From Neptunomonas marina (lineage in GTDB: Bacteria > Pseudomonadota > Gammaproteobacteria > Pseudomonadales > Balneatricaceae): a stretch of DNA of 64,000 bases. The first letter of the stretch is position 1; each line of letters begins with the position of its first letter. Below, in pieces: positions 36,159 through 45,334 of this stretch. Position numbers and translations under genes: made by a program. The stretch is from NCBI RefSeq assembly GCF_004005935.1, contig NZ_SACQ01000003.1:307625-371624 (forward strand), given 5' to 3'. A model generated the notes under the pieces. It did no database searches. It was not told the DNA's origin and worked only from the letters and a program-made list of their open reading frames with translations.

Positions 36159-37892
36159 TCAGGCGAGATGAGTCAGCAGCGCACGTAGCTTGCTCGGTTT
36201 AACCGGTTTATTGAGTACCGGCAGCGCCAAACGTTTAAACTCAGCACGACAGTCTGCACTGCGGTCAGCAGTCAGAACCGCCGCAGGCAGCGCTAAACCA
36301 AATTGTTCACGGAGCCAGACAATCGCATCGGTGCCTACTTTGCCGTGATCTAGGTGGTAATCCGCCAAAATCACTTCAGGGGCAACATCTTGATGACGAC
36401 ACGCCTCAAGCGCTTCAGCTGCACTCGCTGCCGTGACCACGTTGCAACCCCACTGCGAGAGCAGCGCCTGCATACTCGCCAGAATGTTCTCTTCATTATC
36501 GATGACAAGAACCGGCAACCCTTGGAGCCGATCCTGTACTGGCATACTGAAAGAGCTAATCAGCATCGAAGGCGCTTGGTTCTGTGCCAGCGGCACATCG
36601 ATAGCAAACATAGAACCTTTACCCGCCACGGATGAAACTTCGATGGGGTGATCGAGCATCTTGGCGATACGATCGACAATGGCCAAACCTAACCCAACAC
36701 CCTGGCGCTCTTTCATGGTATGGCACTCAAGCTGCTGGAACTCTTTGAAGATATCGTCCTGCTTCTCTTGAGGAATACCGGTGCCGGTATCCCAGACTTG
36801 GATACTCAGCGTATCTGCACGGCGGCGACAGCCCACCAAGACACGGCCCCGCTCGGTATAACGGATAGCATTGCTGATAAAGTTACGAATAATGCGTAGC
36901 AGCAAGCGTGAATCACTACGCACGACCGCTTGGCTATCACAGGCGCTAATCGTTAAGCCTTTATCCTCTGCCACTGGCGAAAACTCGCCGACCATCGAGC
37001 GGATCAACTGGCTGACGCGAAACTCGCTAATGTCCGGTTGTACTGCGTTTTGGTCGAGCTTAGAGATATCTAGCAGGTCTGTAAGGAGGTCTTCGGCGTT
37101 CTCAAGCGCCAGATGAACACGCTCAACTAACTGTCCATCTTGCTGCGCTAGCGGGCGTTCGCGCAGAGCAGCGATCAGCAAACGCGCTGCGTTCATCGGT
37201 TGCAGCAGATCGTGGCTCGCCGCAGCAAGGTATTTATCTTTGCTGTGGTTCGCCTCTTCCGCTGCCTCTTTGGCCACTTTCAGCTCACGTTGAGCTAGCT
37301 CTCGCTCTGAGATCTCTTGCCATAGCTGGTCATTGAGCTTCACCAGCTCCCGCGTACGGCTTGCCACCCGCTCTTCCAGCTCTTCGTTTAGTTCCTCAAG
37401 GCGGGCTTGGGTTTTCTTACGTTCGGTTATGTCTTGAACGAAGGCTTCAATCGTTGGCTGTTCTTTATCAGCGTGGCGCAGCAAGGCATTGATCGAGACA
37501 TGGACACACTCGCCGTTATAGCGGCGAAACAGCGTTTCAAAACAGAACACTTTGCCAGACTGTACCAACTGATAACGGAACTCTTCGTACGCATCAGTAC
37601 AACTGAACAGACGTGATTCGAGCTGCGTGATATCGCGGCAAAACGTCGTTGCGTCTGGGTAGCCACACAGTTGCACCATAGCAGGGTTTGCCAGCAAGAT
37701 TCCGCCATCTAAAGCGACCTGTAAAATGCCCTGCTGGGCGTTTTCAAAGAGCCACTCGTAGCGGTTCTTCTCCGCCTCAAGCTCATCCAGCTTGCCCACC
37801 AGCTCAGAGTAATAGCTTTTTCGGGCAGAGTGATTGCCAAGCCCGATCAGATTGGCAAATGCTTGATCTGGATTGTCAGAGTGCTTCTTCAT
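36159..37892 (-). CDS. ercS: Hybrid sensor kinase (ErcS-like)
   Basis: A 577-residue soluble hybrid kinase: coiled coil, one PAS domain (about 45-160), coiled coil, phospho-acceptor AAASHDLLQPMNAARL, HATPase (DTGTGIPQE, GVGLGLAIVD) and receiver (VIDNEENI, ADYHLDHG). The start overlaps the end of ercA by 17 bp. In Pseudomonas aeruginosa ercA and ercS are adjacent, and both affect exaA expression. It resembles the 32348 kinase strongly, so one is probably a duplicate. Confidence 0.87.
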   Translation of the reverse strand: MKKHSDNPDQAFANLIGLGNHSARKSYYSELVGKLDELEAEKNRYEWLFENAQQGILQVALDGGILLANPAMVQLCGYPDATTFCRDITQLESRLFSCTDAYEEFRYQLVQSGKVFCFETLFRRYNGECVHVSINALLRHADKEQPTIEAFVQDITERKKTQARLEELNEELEERVASRTRELVKLNDQLWQEISERELAQRELKVAKEAAEEANHSKDKYLAAASHDLLQPMNAARLLIAALRERPLAQQDGQLVERVHLALENAEDLLTDLLDISKLDQNAVQPDISEFRVSQLIRSMVGEFSPVAEDKGLTISACDSQAVVRSDSRLLLRIIRNFISNAIRYTERGRVLVGCRRRADTLSIQVWDTGTGIPQEKQDDIFKEFQQLECHTMKERQGVGLGLAIVDRIAKMLDHPIEVSSVAGKGSMFAIDVPLAQNQAPSMLISSFSMPVQDRLQGLPVLVIDNEENILASMQALLSQWGCNVVTAASAAEALEACRHQDVAPEVILADYHLDHGKVGTDAIVWLREQFGLALPAAVLTADRSADCRAEFKRLALPVLNKPVKPSKLRALLTHLA

Positions 37893-39039
37893 ATACCGCT
37901 TCTACATCACGCTGATTCGATTTGCGCGGGTTGGTAAGAATACATGGATCATGTAGTGCTTTTTCGGAGAGTGTCGGAATATCCGTAAGGCTCACACCAC
38001 TCTCGGCTAGACGCTGGGTCAAGCCCACCTCTTGCTTCAGCGTTGTGACACGGCCGATCAGTGCTTTTTTTACCTGCACCGTGGACATACCGCGCGTATC
38101 GATCGCCAGCGACTCGGCAATTACCTTAAAGCGATCTTCAGCTTCCTTGTAGTTAAAGCCGATCACATGCTCTAGCAGCATGGCATTACATAGCCCGTGA
38201 GGCAGGTCTAAATAGCCTCCCAAACTGTGTGACATCGCATGTACTGCACCAAGAATCGCGTTGGAGAAGGCTAATCCCGCTTTCATCGAGCCCAACATCA
38301 CCTGTTCGCGCAACCGGATATCGGAGGGATCGTTGACCAGTGCTGTCAGGTTTTCGTTGATCAGGCGAATCGCATCCAGTGCATGCATATCGGTCAGCGG
38401 GCCCGCACCTGTTGAGACAAAGGCTTCGATTGCGTGCACCATCGCGTCCACACCCGTGCAGGCACTCAAAAACGGATCCATCGTGACGGTGGTTTCTGGG
38501 TCAATCAGCGCAACATCTGGCACAACCGCTTTACTAACAATGGAGATTTTCACCTGATCAACAGGATCAGAGATAATCGCAAACTGTGAAACATCGGCTG
38601 ATGTACCCGCGGTGGTAGGAATGAAGATCAGTGGCGGGATCGGCAAGTGGATCGTATCGATACCTTCGTAATCCAGAATGTGCCGCCCGTTGGCACTGAC
38701 GATACCAATGCCCTTTGCACAGTCCATCGGGCTGCCGCCGCCAATGGCAACGATCACATTGCAGTGATGCTCTTGATAAAACTGCGCACCTTGCATCACC
38801 TCTGACGTACGCGGGTTGGGCGAAACATCCGTGAAGCAAACATAATCGATATCAGCCGCTTCAAGCAGGTCACATACCTCCTGCAACCATCCGGCTTCTG
38901 CCACGCCAGGGTCCGATACCACTAGCACCTTACGGGCACCAAAATTCTTCGCGTAGTTGGCGACCGAATTTCGGGCCCCAGCACCGAAGATAATTTCTGG
39001 GGAAACAAACTTCCTCAGATTCGAAATATCGCTACTCAT
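37876..39039 (-). CDS. ercA: Iron-containing alcohol dehydrogenase-like protein (ErcA)
   Basis: A 387-residue group III (iron-dependent) alcohol dehydrogenase. The NAD-binding motif is AIGGGSPMDCAKG (about 98-110) with TTAGTSADVSQF. Metal ligands are expected in DALMH-like DMHALDAI, GAVHAMSHSLGG and DLPHGLCNAM. ErcA in pseudomonads is needed for regulating the ethanol system rather than for bulk ethanol oxidation. It is coded first in an operon with ErcS. Start ATG at 39039. Confidence 0.88.
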   Translation of the reverse strand: MSSDISNLRKFVSPEIIFGAGARNSVANYAKNFGARKVLVVSDPGVAEAGWLQEVCDLLEAADIDYVCFTDVSPNPRTSEVMQGAQFYQEHHCNVIVAIGGGSPMDCAKGIGIVSANGRHILDYEGIDTIHLPIPPLIFIPTTAGTSADVSQFAIISDPVDQVKISIVSKAVVPDVALIDPETTVTMDPFLSACTGVDAMVHAIEAFVSTGAGPLTDMHALDAIRLINENLTALVNDPSDIRLREQVMLGSMKAGLAFSNAILGAVHAMSHSLGGYLDLPHGLCNAMLLEHVIGFNYKEAEDRFKVIAESLAIDTRGMSTVQVKKALIGRVTTLKQEVGLTQRLAESGVSLTDIPTLSEKALHDPCILTNPRKSNQRDVEAVYEEAL

Positions 39040-39227
39040 CGACTCTACTCATTCCACTTCCACTATCCGATGTGACGTTCGTTTTTATTATTTTTTAGCT
39101 GATCGCGCAGTGTAACGTAAACGATGGATCACGTCGTGATTCGCAGCAGCTCCACAGCGCCCGCTTTCACTATATTAGCGATGTTGCGAACGCAAAAATG
39201 GGTTTGCTTTGTGCAAAATCTAGCGGC

Positions 39228-39252
39228 AAAAAAAAGCCTGCAAACGGCAGGC
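39228..39252 (-). terminator. Strong intrinsic terminator
   Basis: On the minus strand GCCTGC-N5-GCAGGC forms a 6-bp stem followed by eight T. It ends transcripts coming from the pqq operon, or a separate short RNA, before ercA. Confidence 0.9.
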
Positions 39253-39382
39253 AAAACGACGGTAAGAGCATTAGATAGGCAACTCACAGCCTCAGAATGA
39301 TCAGTAAGCGAAGAGCGCGTACTTCGTGCCCTATTCTTGATCAGTTTTGCCAACAATGCTGCTATGCAACAGAACGATTCCA

Positions 39383-39398
39383 ATTACTACTTTGGTAT
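39383..39398 (-). promoter_or_regulatory. Partial TTGG/TAGTAAT element upstream of terminator
   Basis: The minus-strand TACCAAAGTAGTAAT differs by one base from the corresponding half of copy A (TACCAAAGGAGTAAT). The second TTGG 22 bp away is missing. It precedes the candidate small RNA, not a protein gene directly. Confidence 0.35.
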
Positions 39399-39413
39399 AC
39401 GGCCCATCGATCG

Positions 39414-41267
39414 TTAAATATCCACCTGATTGTGGAGAGATCGGCGGTAAAACGCTAACTCTTGCTCCAACACCCACGCCGCGTTCTTAGCCTGACGGAA
39501 GCCATGCGCCTCATCCTCAAAGTAGTGAGCCTCTACCCGCTTGCCTTGTGCTTTAAGCGACGCCACCATCGCTCGCGTTTGCGAGGCCAATACCACCGCA
39601 TCCTGTTCGCCTTGAAAAAAGATCACTGGGCACTGTATCTGGTCTGCCGCATGAACAGGCGCACGCTCTTGATAACGATGCGCATCATGAACGGGATCCC
39701 CAATCAACCAACTCAAATAGTGTGACTCAAACTTGTGGGTCGCCGCATTTAACAGCAGCGGGTCAGTCACGCCGTAGAGGCTCGCACCGCCTGCGAAGCA
39801 ATTGAGCTTGCGCATAGCATTGAGCGCCGAATATCCGCCCGAGCTGTTGCCGCGTATAAATATCCCCTGCGGGTCGATCTTCGCATGATCCACCAGCTCC
39901 ACCACCGCTTGGCGGATATCCGCCACTTCAAGCTCTCCCCACTGGTGCTGTAGCGCAGCACGATAGTTGCGCCCGTAGTTAGCACTACCGCGGTAGTTAA
40001 GATCCAAAACGGCAAAACCACGCTGCGTCCAAAACTGAATTTTGAGGTTAAATACCGGATAGGTCGCCGCGGTCGGACCCCCATGCAGAAAGATCACCAA
40101 CGGCCTCTGTTCTACTACTGAAAACTGCTGATTGGCGGGCTGATAGAGATACCCATAACAACGGTGCTGATCAGCACCAAACTCGAACGGCTGTGGTAAG
40201 GCACAATCATCGCGGGCGAGTGACTGCTCGTTACCACGTAATACCGTCACCTTAGCGTGCGTAAGATCAATGGCGATAACCGCCGTTAAGCGCTCAGTGC
40301 TGCCCGCAACACAGATCAGCCTGTTGCCCTGCACAGCGAGAGAGCGAAAGTGGTTAAAGGCCGTTGATAATGCTTGGCCATCGATACACAGCTCACTGCC
40401 TTGGTGATGCAGCTTTACCGAACAAAGGCTGCCCTCACCGCTAAAACCGTAGTGGCGCAGCCCCGCTTGCCAAGGCGCCATGATCATATCGCAATGATCT
40501 ATCAGTATTGGCGTTAAGCCATCGGTTTCCCAGCGATAAAGATTCCACCAGCCTTCCCGGTCAGTCATCAGGTAGAGCTGGCCTGCGGCATCAAACTGAG
40601 GCTGCGACAGCGCCTCAGGCAGTTGATCGCCGATGCGTGCTAGTGCCGATAGATCGCCAGTTGGTAATACCTTAGCGCGGTAAGCGTAAGTGGCCGTCCA
40701 AGGTTGATGGGGGTGGTCCCACGCAATAAAAGCTAACTGTCCGCAGCATGGACTTAGGGTCGGATAGGCATAAAAGTCGTGCTGCTCATGCAAGATCTCG
40801 CGCTCACCATCGAGCGAGATAGACACTAAGCGGTTATCAACACCAGCACTGGCATGATGCTCCTCTACAACGACAATACGCTGACAACGGACATCCCAAA
40901 TTGGCTCTAGGTAGCGCGCGGACTTACTATGCGTAACAGCGCGAATAGTGCCGGTTGAAAACTGCTGCAGATAAAGTTGCTGATCCGCTGCGTTCACAAA
41001 TACTAGCCGATCATCGTCTAACAAGCTCCAGCTGGTGCCACCATACTCATATACCCGGCTGCGCACGCTGTAGCCTTCTGGCGTTAGTGTCTCGATCGTG
41101 CCCTTATGGGCGCCCTCTCTGCAGATGCAATTACGTCCATGCTCGTGCGGTCGAAACTCAACCCAATAGGCACGGCCTGCACTATCCAACGCCGTTTGGC
41201 CATACTCGGTACTGGCAGCTACCGCCTGCTCTGCCGTAAGATCACTGGGCCAGAAACCGGCTTGCAT
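39414..41267 (-). CDS. pqqH: S9-family prolyl oligopeptidase-like protein of the pqq operon (PqqH/PqqM)
   Basis: A 617-residue cytoplasmic enzyme: beta-propeller N-terminal part (about 1-360) and alpha/beta-hydrolase C-terminal part. The nucleophile is in GNSSGGYSA, the Asp in GEQDAVV and the His in DEAHGFR. A homologue follows pqqE in Pseudomonas. Its role in PQQ production is not firmly settled; peptide processing is likely. The ATG at 41267 lies 4 bp after the pqqE stop, with AAAGGGT upstream. A longer reading frame into pqqE is possible but not favoured. Confidence 0.87.
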   Translation of the reverse strand: MQAGFWPSDLTAEQAVAASTEYGQTALDSAGRAYWVEFRPHEHGRNCICREGAHKGTIETLTPEGYSVRSRVYEYGGTSWSLLDDDRLVFVNAADQQLYLQQFSTGTIRAVTHSKSARYLEPIWDVRCQRIVVVEEHHASAGVDNRLVSISLDGEREILHEQHDFYAYPTLSPCCGQLAFIAWDHPHQPWTATYAYRAKVLPTGDLSALARIGDQLPEALSQPQFDAAGQLYLMTDREGWWNLYRWETDGLTPILIDHCDMIMAPWQAGLRHYGFSGEGSLCSVKLHHQGSELCIDGQALSTAFNHFRSLAVQGNRLICVAGSTERLTAVIAIDLTHAKVTVLRGNEQSLARDDCALPQPFEFGADQHRCYGYLYQPANQQFSVVEQRPLVIFLHGGPTAATYPVFNLKIQFWTQRGFAVLDLNYRGSANYGRNYRAALQHQWGELEVADIRQAVVELVDHAKIDPQGIFIRGNSSGGYSALNAMRKLNCFAGGASLYGVTDPLLLNAATHKFESHYLSWLIGDPVHDAHRYQERAPVHAADQIQCPVIFFQGEQDAVVLASQTRAMVASLKAQGKRVEAHYFEDEAHGFRQAKNAAWVLEQELAFYRRSLHNQVDI

Positions 41268-41271
41268 CTCC

Positions 41272-42456
41272 CTACCCTTTCGCGAAAACGCGTGAGTTAC
41301 GCTCGTTGCGATACACGAACTGATCAGGTGCATTGGTCACGGTTTCGGCACGCTCACGCGCAGTGACAATTTTGTGATGATGCGCCGACTTACTGCACAC
41401 CGGATCAGCATTGTGCATATCGCCTGTTAGCATATAGGCTTGGCAGTGACATCCGCCGAAATCCTTGTCCTTCTCATCGCAGCTACGACATGGCTCCTGC
41501 ATCCAGTCATCACCGCGGAAATAGTTGAAGCTAGGATTGGCGTCCCAAATCTCCTTGAGTGTGCTATCAGCCACATTGGGAAACTCCAACGGCAACATAC
41601 GCGCACTGTGGCATGGCAGCGCCGTACCATCTGGCGTAACGGTCAGAAAGACTTGCCCCCAACCATTCATGCAACCTTTGGGGCGCTCTTCGTAGTAATC
41701 GGGAGTTACAAAGATAAGCTTAATAGGGTTACCCGCTGCCGCCAGCCGCTCACGGTAGTCGTTTGTCACAGCTTCTGCATGCGCCAGTTGAGCTTGGGTG
41801 GGCAGTAACTGCTCTGTGTTCTCGTACGCCCAGCCGTAATATTGGCATGTGGCTAGCTCAACATAGTCGGCCTCAAGTGCCACGCATAGCTCGATAATGC
41901 GGTCGATCTGATCAATATTGTGCCGATGCGTTACAAAATTAAGTACCATCGGGTAGCCTTGCGCCTTGACCTCACGCGCCATCGCTAACTTTTGCTCAAA
42001 GGCTTTTTTGGAACCGGCCAACATATTGTTGACGTCAGCATCACTGGCTTGAAAACTGATCTGGATATGGTCCAGCCCAGCCTGTTTAAACGCTGCCATT
42101 TTTGCGGCATTCAGACCCACGCCTGATGTGATGAGATTGGTGTAATAACCCAGTTCATGCGCCCCCGCGATCAGGTCTGCGAGATCTTGGCGCACCAGCG
42201 GTTCACCACCTGAGAACCCAAGCTGCACAGCGCCCATTTCGCGGCCTTGCGCAAACACATCTAGCCATTGCTGGGTGGTTAACTCAGCACCAGCGCCGGC
42301 AAAATCAAGCGGATTGGAGCAGTAAGGGCATTGTAGCGGGCACTTATACGTCAGCTCCGCCAGCAACCATAAGGGTTTACCGTGTGGTTTTTCATGACCA
42401 AAGGCAGGATTAGGTAGCCCGCTTTGCCCACTACAAGGTGATCCAGTTTTGCGCAT
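41272..42456 (-). CDS. pqqE: PqqA peptide cyclase (radical SAM, PqqE)
   Basis: A 394-residue radical SAM/SPASM enzyme that links Glu and Tyr side chains of PqqA. The radical SAM cluster motif is CPLQCPYC (CX3CX2C) near residue 42, and SPASM auxiliary-cluster cysteines are in [17 protein letters not shown]. The ATG at 42456 starts inside the last 26 bp of pqqD. The N-terminus ([10 protein letters not shown]) is longer than in many homologues, and there is no better start further in. Confidence 0.94.
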   Translation of the reverse strand: MRKTGSPCSGQSGLPNPAFGHEKPHGKPLWLLAELTYKCPLQCPYCSNPLDFAGAGAELTTQQWLDVFAQGREMGAVQLGFSGGEPLVRQDLADLIAGAHELGYYTNLITSGVGLNAAKMAAFKQAGLDHIQISFQASDADVNNMLAGSKKAFEQKLAMAREVKAQGYPMVLNFVTHRHNIDQIDRIIELCVALEADYVELATCQYYGWAYENTEQLLPTQAQLAHAEAVTNDYRERLAAAGNPIKLIFVTPDYYEERPKGCMNGWGQVFLTVTPDGTALPCHSARMLPLEFPNVADSTLKEIWDANPSFNYFRGDDWMQEPCRSCDEKDKDFGGCHCQAYMLTGDMHNADPVCSKSAHHHKIVTARERAETVTNAPDQFVYRNERNSRVFAKG

Positions 42457-42709
42457 GGGCTTCTCCCAAAAACTCGACGATATCTTGGCTGATATCACCC
42501 GCATCAGCGAACTTCTGCTGTAGCTGCGCAATGATCTGCTGCACATCACGCTCGCCATCTACCAATGCGAGAATCTCACCCGCAGGTCCATTGAGCTGGA
42601 TCATGCCCTCTGGGTAGAGCAGCACATAGGCCTCTTGCGCTTGCTCCCATTGAAAGCGAAACAGCCGATTGAGCTTTGGCACCGTGTGCAACGCAATAGA
42701 GTTACTCAT
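42431..42709 (-). CDS. pqqD: PQQ biosynthesis chaperone PqqD
   Basis: A 92-residue PqqA-binding protein, the usual length. It has the family pattern [20 protein letters not shown] and a C-terminal winged-helix-like ending ([14 protein letters not shown]). It presents PqqA to PqqE. The stop overlaps pqqE by 26 bp and the start overlaps the pqqC end by 8 bp. Confidence 0.93.
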   Translation of the reverse strand: MSNSIALHTVPKLNRLFRFQWEQAQEAYVLLYPEGMIQLNGPAGEILALVDGERDVQQIIAQLQQKFADAGDISQDIVEFLGEAHAQNWITL

Positions 42710-43469
42710 TGAACAACCCTCGGTGGTAAACCTTATTCGGCGTCACTGTATGGTATGGCGGGCGTTCAAGCTCATAAGCCATGGTCATCGCATCTAGCAT
42801 CGACCACAGCACATCAAGTTTGAATTGGAGAATCTCTAACATCCGCTCCTGCTGTTCGCGGGTGGTGTAGTGGTCTAGGGTAATCTCGAGCCCGTGCACC
42901 ACATCACGCCGTGCCTCAGTCAGGCGGTTGCGGAAGTACTGATAGCCCTCCTCTTTGATCCACGGATAATGCTTAGGCCACGTATCCAGACGATTCTTGT
43001 GGATACCCGGAGCAAACAGCTCAGTCAATGAGGAGCTAGCCGCCTCTTGCCACGTGGCACGGCGCGCAAAGTTAACATAAGCATCCACTGCAAAACGAAC
43101 CCCCGGCAGTACATGCTCCCCCGAGAGGATCTCTTCGCGGGTTAAGCCCACGGCCTCTCCGAGCCGCAACCATGCCTCGATCCCGCCTTCAGCGCCATCG
43201 TAACCATCATGATCCAGCATCCGTTGTACCCAACTACGGCGCACGTCACGATCTGGGCAGTTCGCCATAATGGCAGCATCTTTAACAGGAATGCTGATCT
43301 GATAATAGAAACGGTTAGCCACCCAACCACGGATCTGCTCGGGCGTGGAGCGCCCCTCATACATCGCAATGTGATAGGGGTGTTGAGTATGGTAAAAGTC
43401 GCCCTTAGCGCGCAGAGCGGCTTCAAATTCTTCCCGACTGAGCGGATTTTGGCTGCTGTGTGTCGTCAT
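42702..43469 (-). CDS. pqqC: Pyrroloquinoline-quinone synthase PqqC
   Basis: A 255-residue all-helical oxidase that performs the final ring closure and oxidation to PQQ. Recognised by [33 protein letters not shown] and [17 protein letters not shown] (active-site His in HGLE). The ATG at 43469 has AGAGGAG 6-8 bp upstream; an ATG 24 bp earlier lies without a good site. It is 20 bp after pqqB. Confidence 0.94.
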   Translation of the reverse strand: MTTHSSQNPLSREEFEAALRAKGDFYHTQHPYHIAMYEGRSTPEQIRGWVANRFYYQISIPVKDAAIMANCPDRDVRRSWVQRMLDHDGYDGAEGGIEAWLRLGEAVGLTREEILSGEHVLPGVRFAVDAYVNFARRATWQEAASSSLTELFAPGIHKNRLDTWPKHYPWIKEEGYQYFRNRLTEARRDVVHGLEITLDHYTTREQQERMLEILQFKLDVLWSMLDAMTMAYELERPPYHTVTPNKVYHRGLFNE

Positions 43470-43489
43470 GATTGGCTCCTCTTGCGCGA

Positions 43490-44410
43490 TCATAGCTCGA
43501 TCGACATCCCATCAAATGCAATCTCGATATCATGCGCCAGCACCTCGGCATGTTCTGGCGAATCCTCATCAAGAATAGGGTTGGTGTTATTGATATGGAT
43601 AAGAATCTTGCGCGGTTTTTGGAGCGTATCTAAATACTCGATCATACCGCCCTCACCCGACTGTGGCAGATGCCCCATCGCCACACCTAGTTTGTCGCCA
43701 ACACCGGTGACGATTAGCTCATCCTCTTGCCAGATCGTGCCATCAACCAACAGCACATCCGCCGCCTCCATGTAGGGACGTAGGTGCGGCTCAATCTGGC
43801 CAAGGCCCGGTGCATAAAACACCGTTTTTCCGCTGCGTGTATCTTCAATGAGCATGCCGATATTATCACCCGGATGCGGGTCATCACGGTGTGGCGAGTA
43901 AGGTGGCGCGCTGCTCAGCAGCGGAATCGCAGTAAACTTAAGACCGGGCGCTTGCGCAATGGTAAAGCTATTATCCGCCTCACCCACCGGTATGCGATGA
44001 ACCTCGTTGCCACCATTCCAGTGTTTTAGCATCGAAAGTACAGGAAAACCTGTTGAGAGATCTTGCTCGACCATCTCCGTGCACCAGATCTGGTGCGGGC
44101 AGCCTTCACGCAGCATCAGTAGCCCCGTGGTGTGATCTATCTGACTATCCATAAAGACGATGGCGGCGATACCCGTATCACGAATCGCGCGATTGGGTTG
44201 CATCGGCGCAAAATTTGCCAACTGCTCACGAATATCAGGGGAAGTATTAAACAGCACCCAGTTTTCACCATCAGCGCTGACCGTGATCGATGATTGCGTG
44301 CGCGGTTTTGCGTTGATTGTACCCGCCCGAACACCTGAACAGTTCTTACAATTGCAGTTCCACTGGGGAAACCCACCGCCGGCGGCTGAGCCTAATACCT
44401 GTACTTTCAT
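43490..44410 (-). CDS. pqqB: PQQ biosynthesis protein PqqB
   Basis: A 306-residue metallo-beta-lactamase-fold oxygenase. The family marks are [20 protein letters not shown] at the N-terminus, [14 protein letters not shown] and HINNTNPIL with the metal-ligand histidines. It probably hydroxylates the Tyr ring of the cross-linked PqqA intermediate. It is separated from pqqA by 143 bp holding a hairpin. Confidence 0.94.
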   Translation of the reverse strand: MKVQVLGSAAGGGFPQWNCNCKNCSGVRAGTINAKPRTQSSITVSADGENWVLFNTSPDIREQLANFAPMQPNRAIRDTGIAAIVFMDSQIDHTTGLLMLREGCPHQIWCTEMVEQDLSTGFPVLSMLKHWNGGNEVHRIPVGEADNSFTIAQAPGLKFTAIPLLSSAPPYSPHRDDPHPGDNIGMLIEDTRSGKTVFYAPGLGQIEPHLRPYMEAADVLLVDGTIWQEDELIVTGVGDKLGVAMGHLPQSGEGGMIEYLDTLQKPRKILIHINNTNPILDEDSPEHAEVLAHDIEIAFDGMSIEL

Positions 44411-44509
44411 TATTATTCTACTTCTAATTTTGGCCGCACGAATCCCGACACCTGCTCGCTAGAGTGGCGGATTGGACGACAAATATTGGATCAGTTTTTC
44501 TGTAGATGA

Positions 44510-44527
44510 CCCCAGCTTACGCTGGGG
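44510..44527 (-). other. Hairpin between pqqA and pqqB
   Basis: A perfect 7-bp stem (CCCCAGC/GCTGGGG) with a 4-nt loop lies just after pqqA. No T-run follows directly, so it is probably an RNA-processing or partial-attenuation site that keeps the short pqqA transcript abundant over the rest of the operon. Confidence 0.6.
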
Positions 44528-44553
44528 CCAAGGAGAGCTATTGCTGCGAAGGC

Positions 44554-44625
44554 TTAACGGTTTGCGAAGTACATTGTTACTTCAAAGCCGATGCGCAGGT
44601 CTGTGTAGGCTGGTTTAGTCCACAT
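44554..44625 (-). CDS. pqqA: PQQ precursor peptide PqqA
   Basis: A 23-residue peptide found by reading the minus strand from the ATG at 44625. It contains FEVTMY, the conserved Glu and Tyr three residues apart that PqqE joins to make the PQQ skeleton. GAGGAT lies 9-14 bp before the start. It is too short for routine gene finding, but the position at the head of pqqBCDE and the motif leave little doubt. Confidence 0.95.
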
Positions 44626-44699
44626 AATTGGATCCTCTATTTTTGTTATCGAAAGGTGGTACCAACAGATAATAAAAAGGGATCAGTGGGCCAGATATG

Positions 44700-44735
44700 G
44701 TACTTTGGAACGAAAAAACTCCTCATTTTGGTCTT
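44700..44735 (-). promoter_or_regulatory. Candidate PQQ-regulon operator, copy E (TTGG repeat, 23 bp)
   Basis: TTGG on the plus strand occurs at 44705-44708 and 44728-44731, separated by an A6 tract and ACTCC. It lies 75-105 bp upstream of pqqA in the same orientation as copies A and C. The spacing is 23 bp instead of 22. Confidence 0.55.
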
Positions 44736-44778
44736 ATCAGCTAAACAGACCATAACGAGGCTGGGTCTTTGCATTCGG

Positions 44779-45315
44779 CTAAATAGCGCTACGATCAAAG
44801 CTATCCGGCGTTAACTCCCGATCCACACCGTAAAACCGACTCAGTGCATCGCGCAGCACTTGCGTACGCTCGGGTAAACCCTCTTGGCAGTAAGTTAAAA
44901 CTTGGGTATACACATTATCTTTGAACTGTTCGGTATCGCCCGGATCGCCTTCTAGATTATCAACGCTAACGCAGAACCGAAAACCCGCGGCCTGCGCTAA
45001 TACCCACTCCGTCGCTTGCGGTTTAATCTCCACCTGCTCGAACAGCCGTTGCTGCGCCTGAGTACGGCCATCAGGCACGTACCAATAGCCGAAGTCCTCC
45101 AACAAACGCCGTTCAGGCCCCGCGATGAGCCAGTGGGCTATCTCATGCAAACCACTGGCGTAGAACCCATGGGCAAAATAGATACCATGATAGGGCACTT
45201 GATCATTGGCAGGCAGATAGATCGGCTCATCGTCGCCGCGTACCAATCGAGTATTGAGCGTGTCAGCAAAACAGCCATTAAAAATGGCAATCAGATCATC
45301 CGGATTGTGGTTCAT
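44779..45315 (-). CDS. epmC: Elongation factor P hydroxylase (YfcM)
   Basis: A 178-residue YfcM-family protein that hydroxylates the beta-lysyl-lysine on EF-P in related bacteria. Metal-site residues are visible in GLHEIAHWLIAGPERR, and FGYWYVPDGRTQ is typical. The ATG at 45315 is preferred to an upstream ATG at 45408 that overlaps the lipoprotein gene. It sits 19 bp after that gene and is unrelated to the pqq operon. Confidence 0.86.
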   Translation of the reverse strand: MNHNPDDLIAIFNGCFADTLNTRLVRGDDEPIYLPANDQVPYHGIYFAHGFYASGLHEIAHWLIAGPERRLLEDFGYWYVPDGRTQAQQRLFEQVEIKPQATEWVLAQAAGFRFCVSVDNLEGDPGDTEQFKDNVYTQVLTYCQEGLPERTQVLRDALSRFYGVDRELTPDSFDRSAI

Positions 45316-45334
45316 ATGTGGTCTTGTGCAAATA

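Larger units (their letters stand above)
39040..39413. other. Intergenic region between pqqH and ercA with terminator and possible small RNA
   Basis: These 374 bp carry no believable protein gene. Reading leftwards they hold a partial TTGG/TAGTAAT element (39383-39398), about 130 nt of non-coding sequence and a strong terminator (39228-39252). The ercA promoter region follows, with no recognised box. An 84-codon minus-strand frame runs straight through the terminator and is not believed. Confidence 0.6.

Noticed and set aside
39129..39383. An 84-codon minus-strand frame between pqqH and ercA
   Set aside because: It passes through the strong terminator at 39228-39252, has no ribosome site and no recognisable composition.
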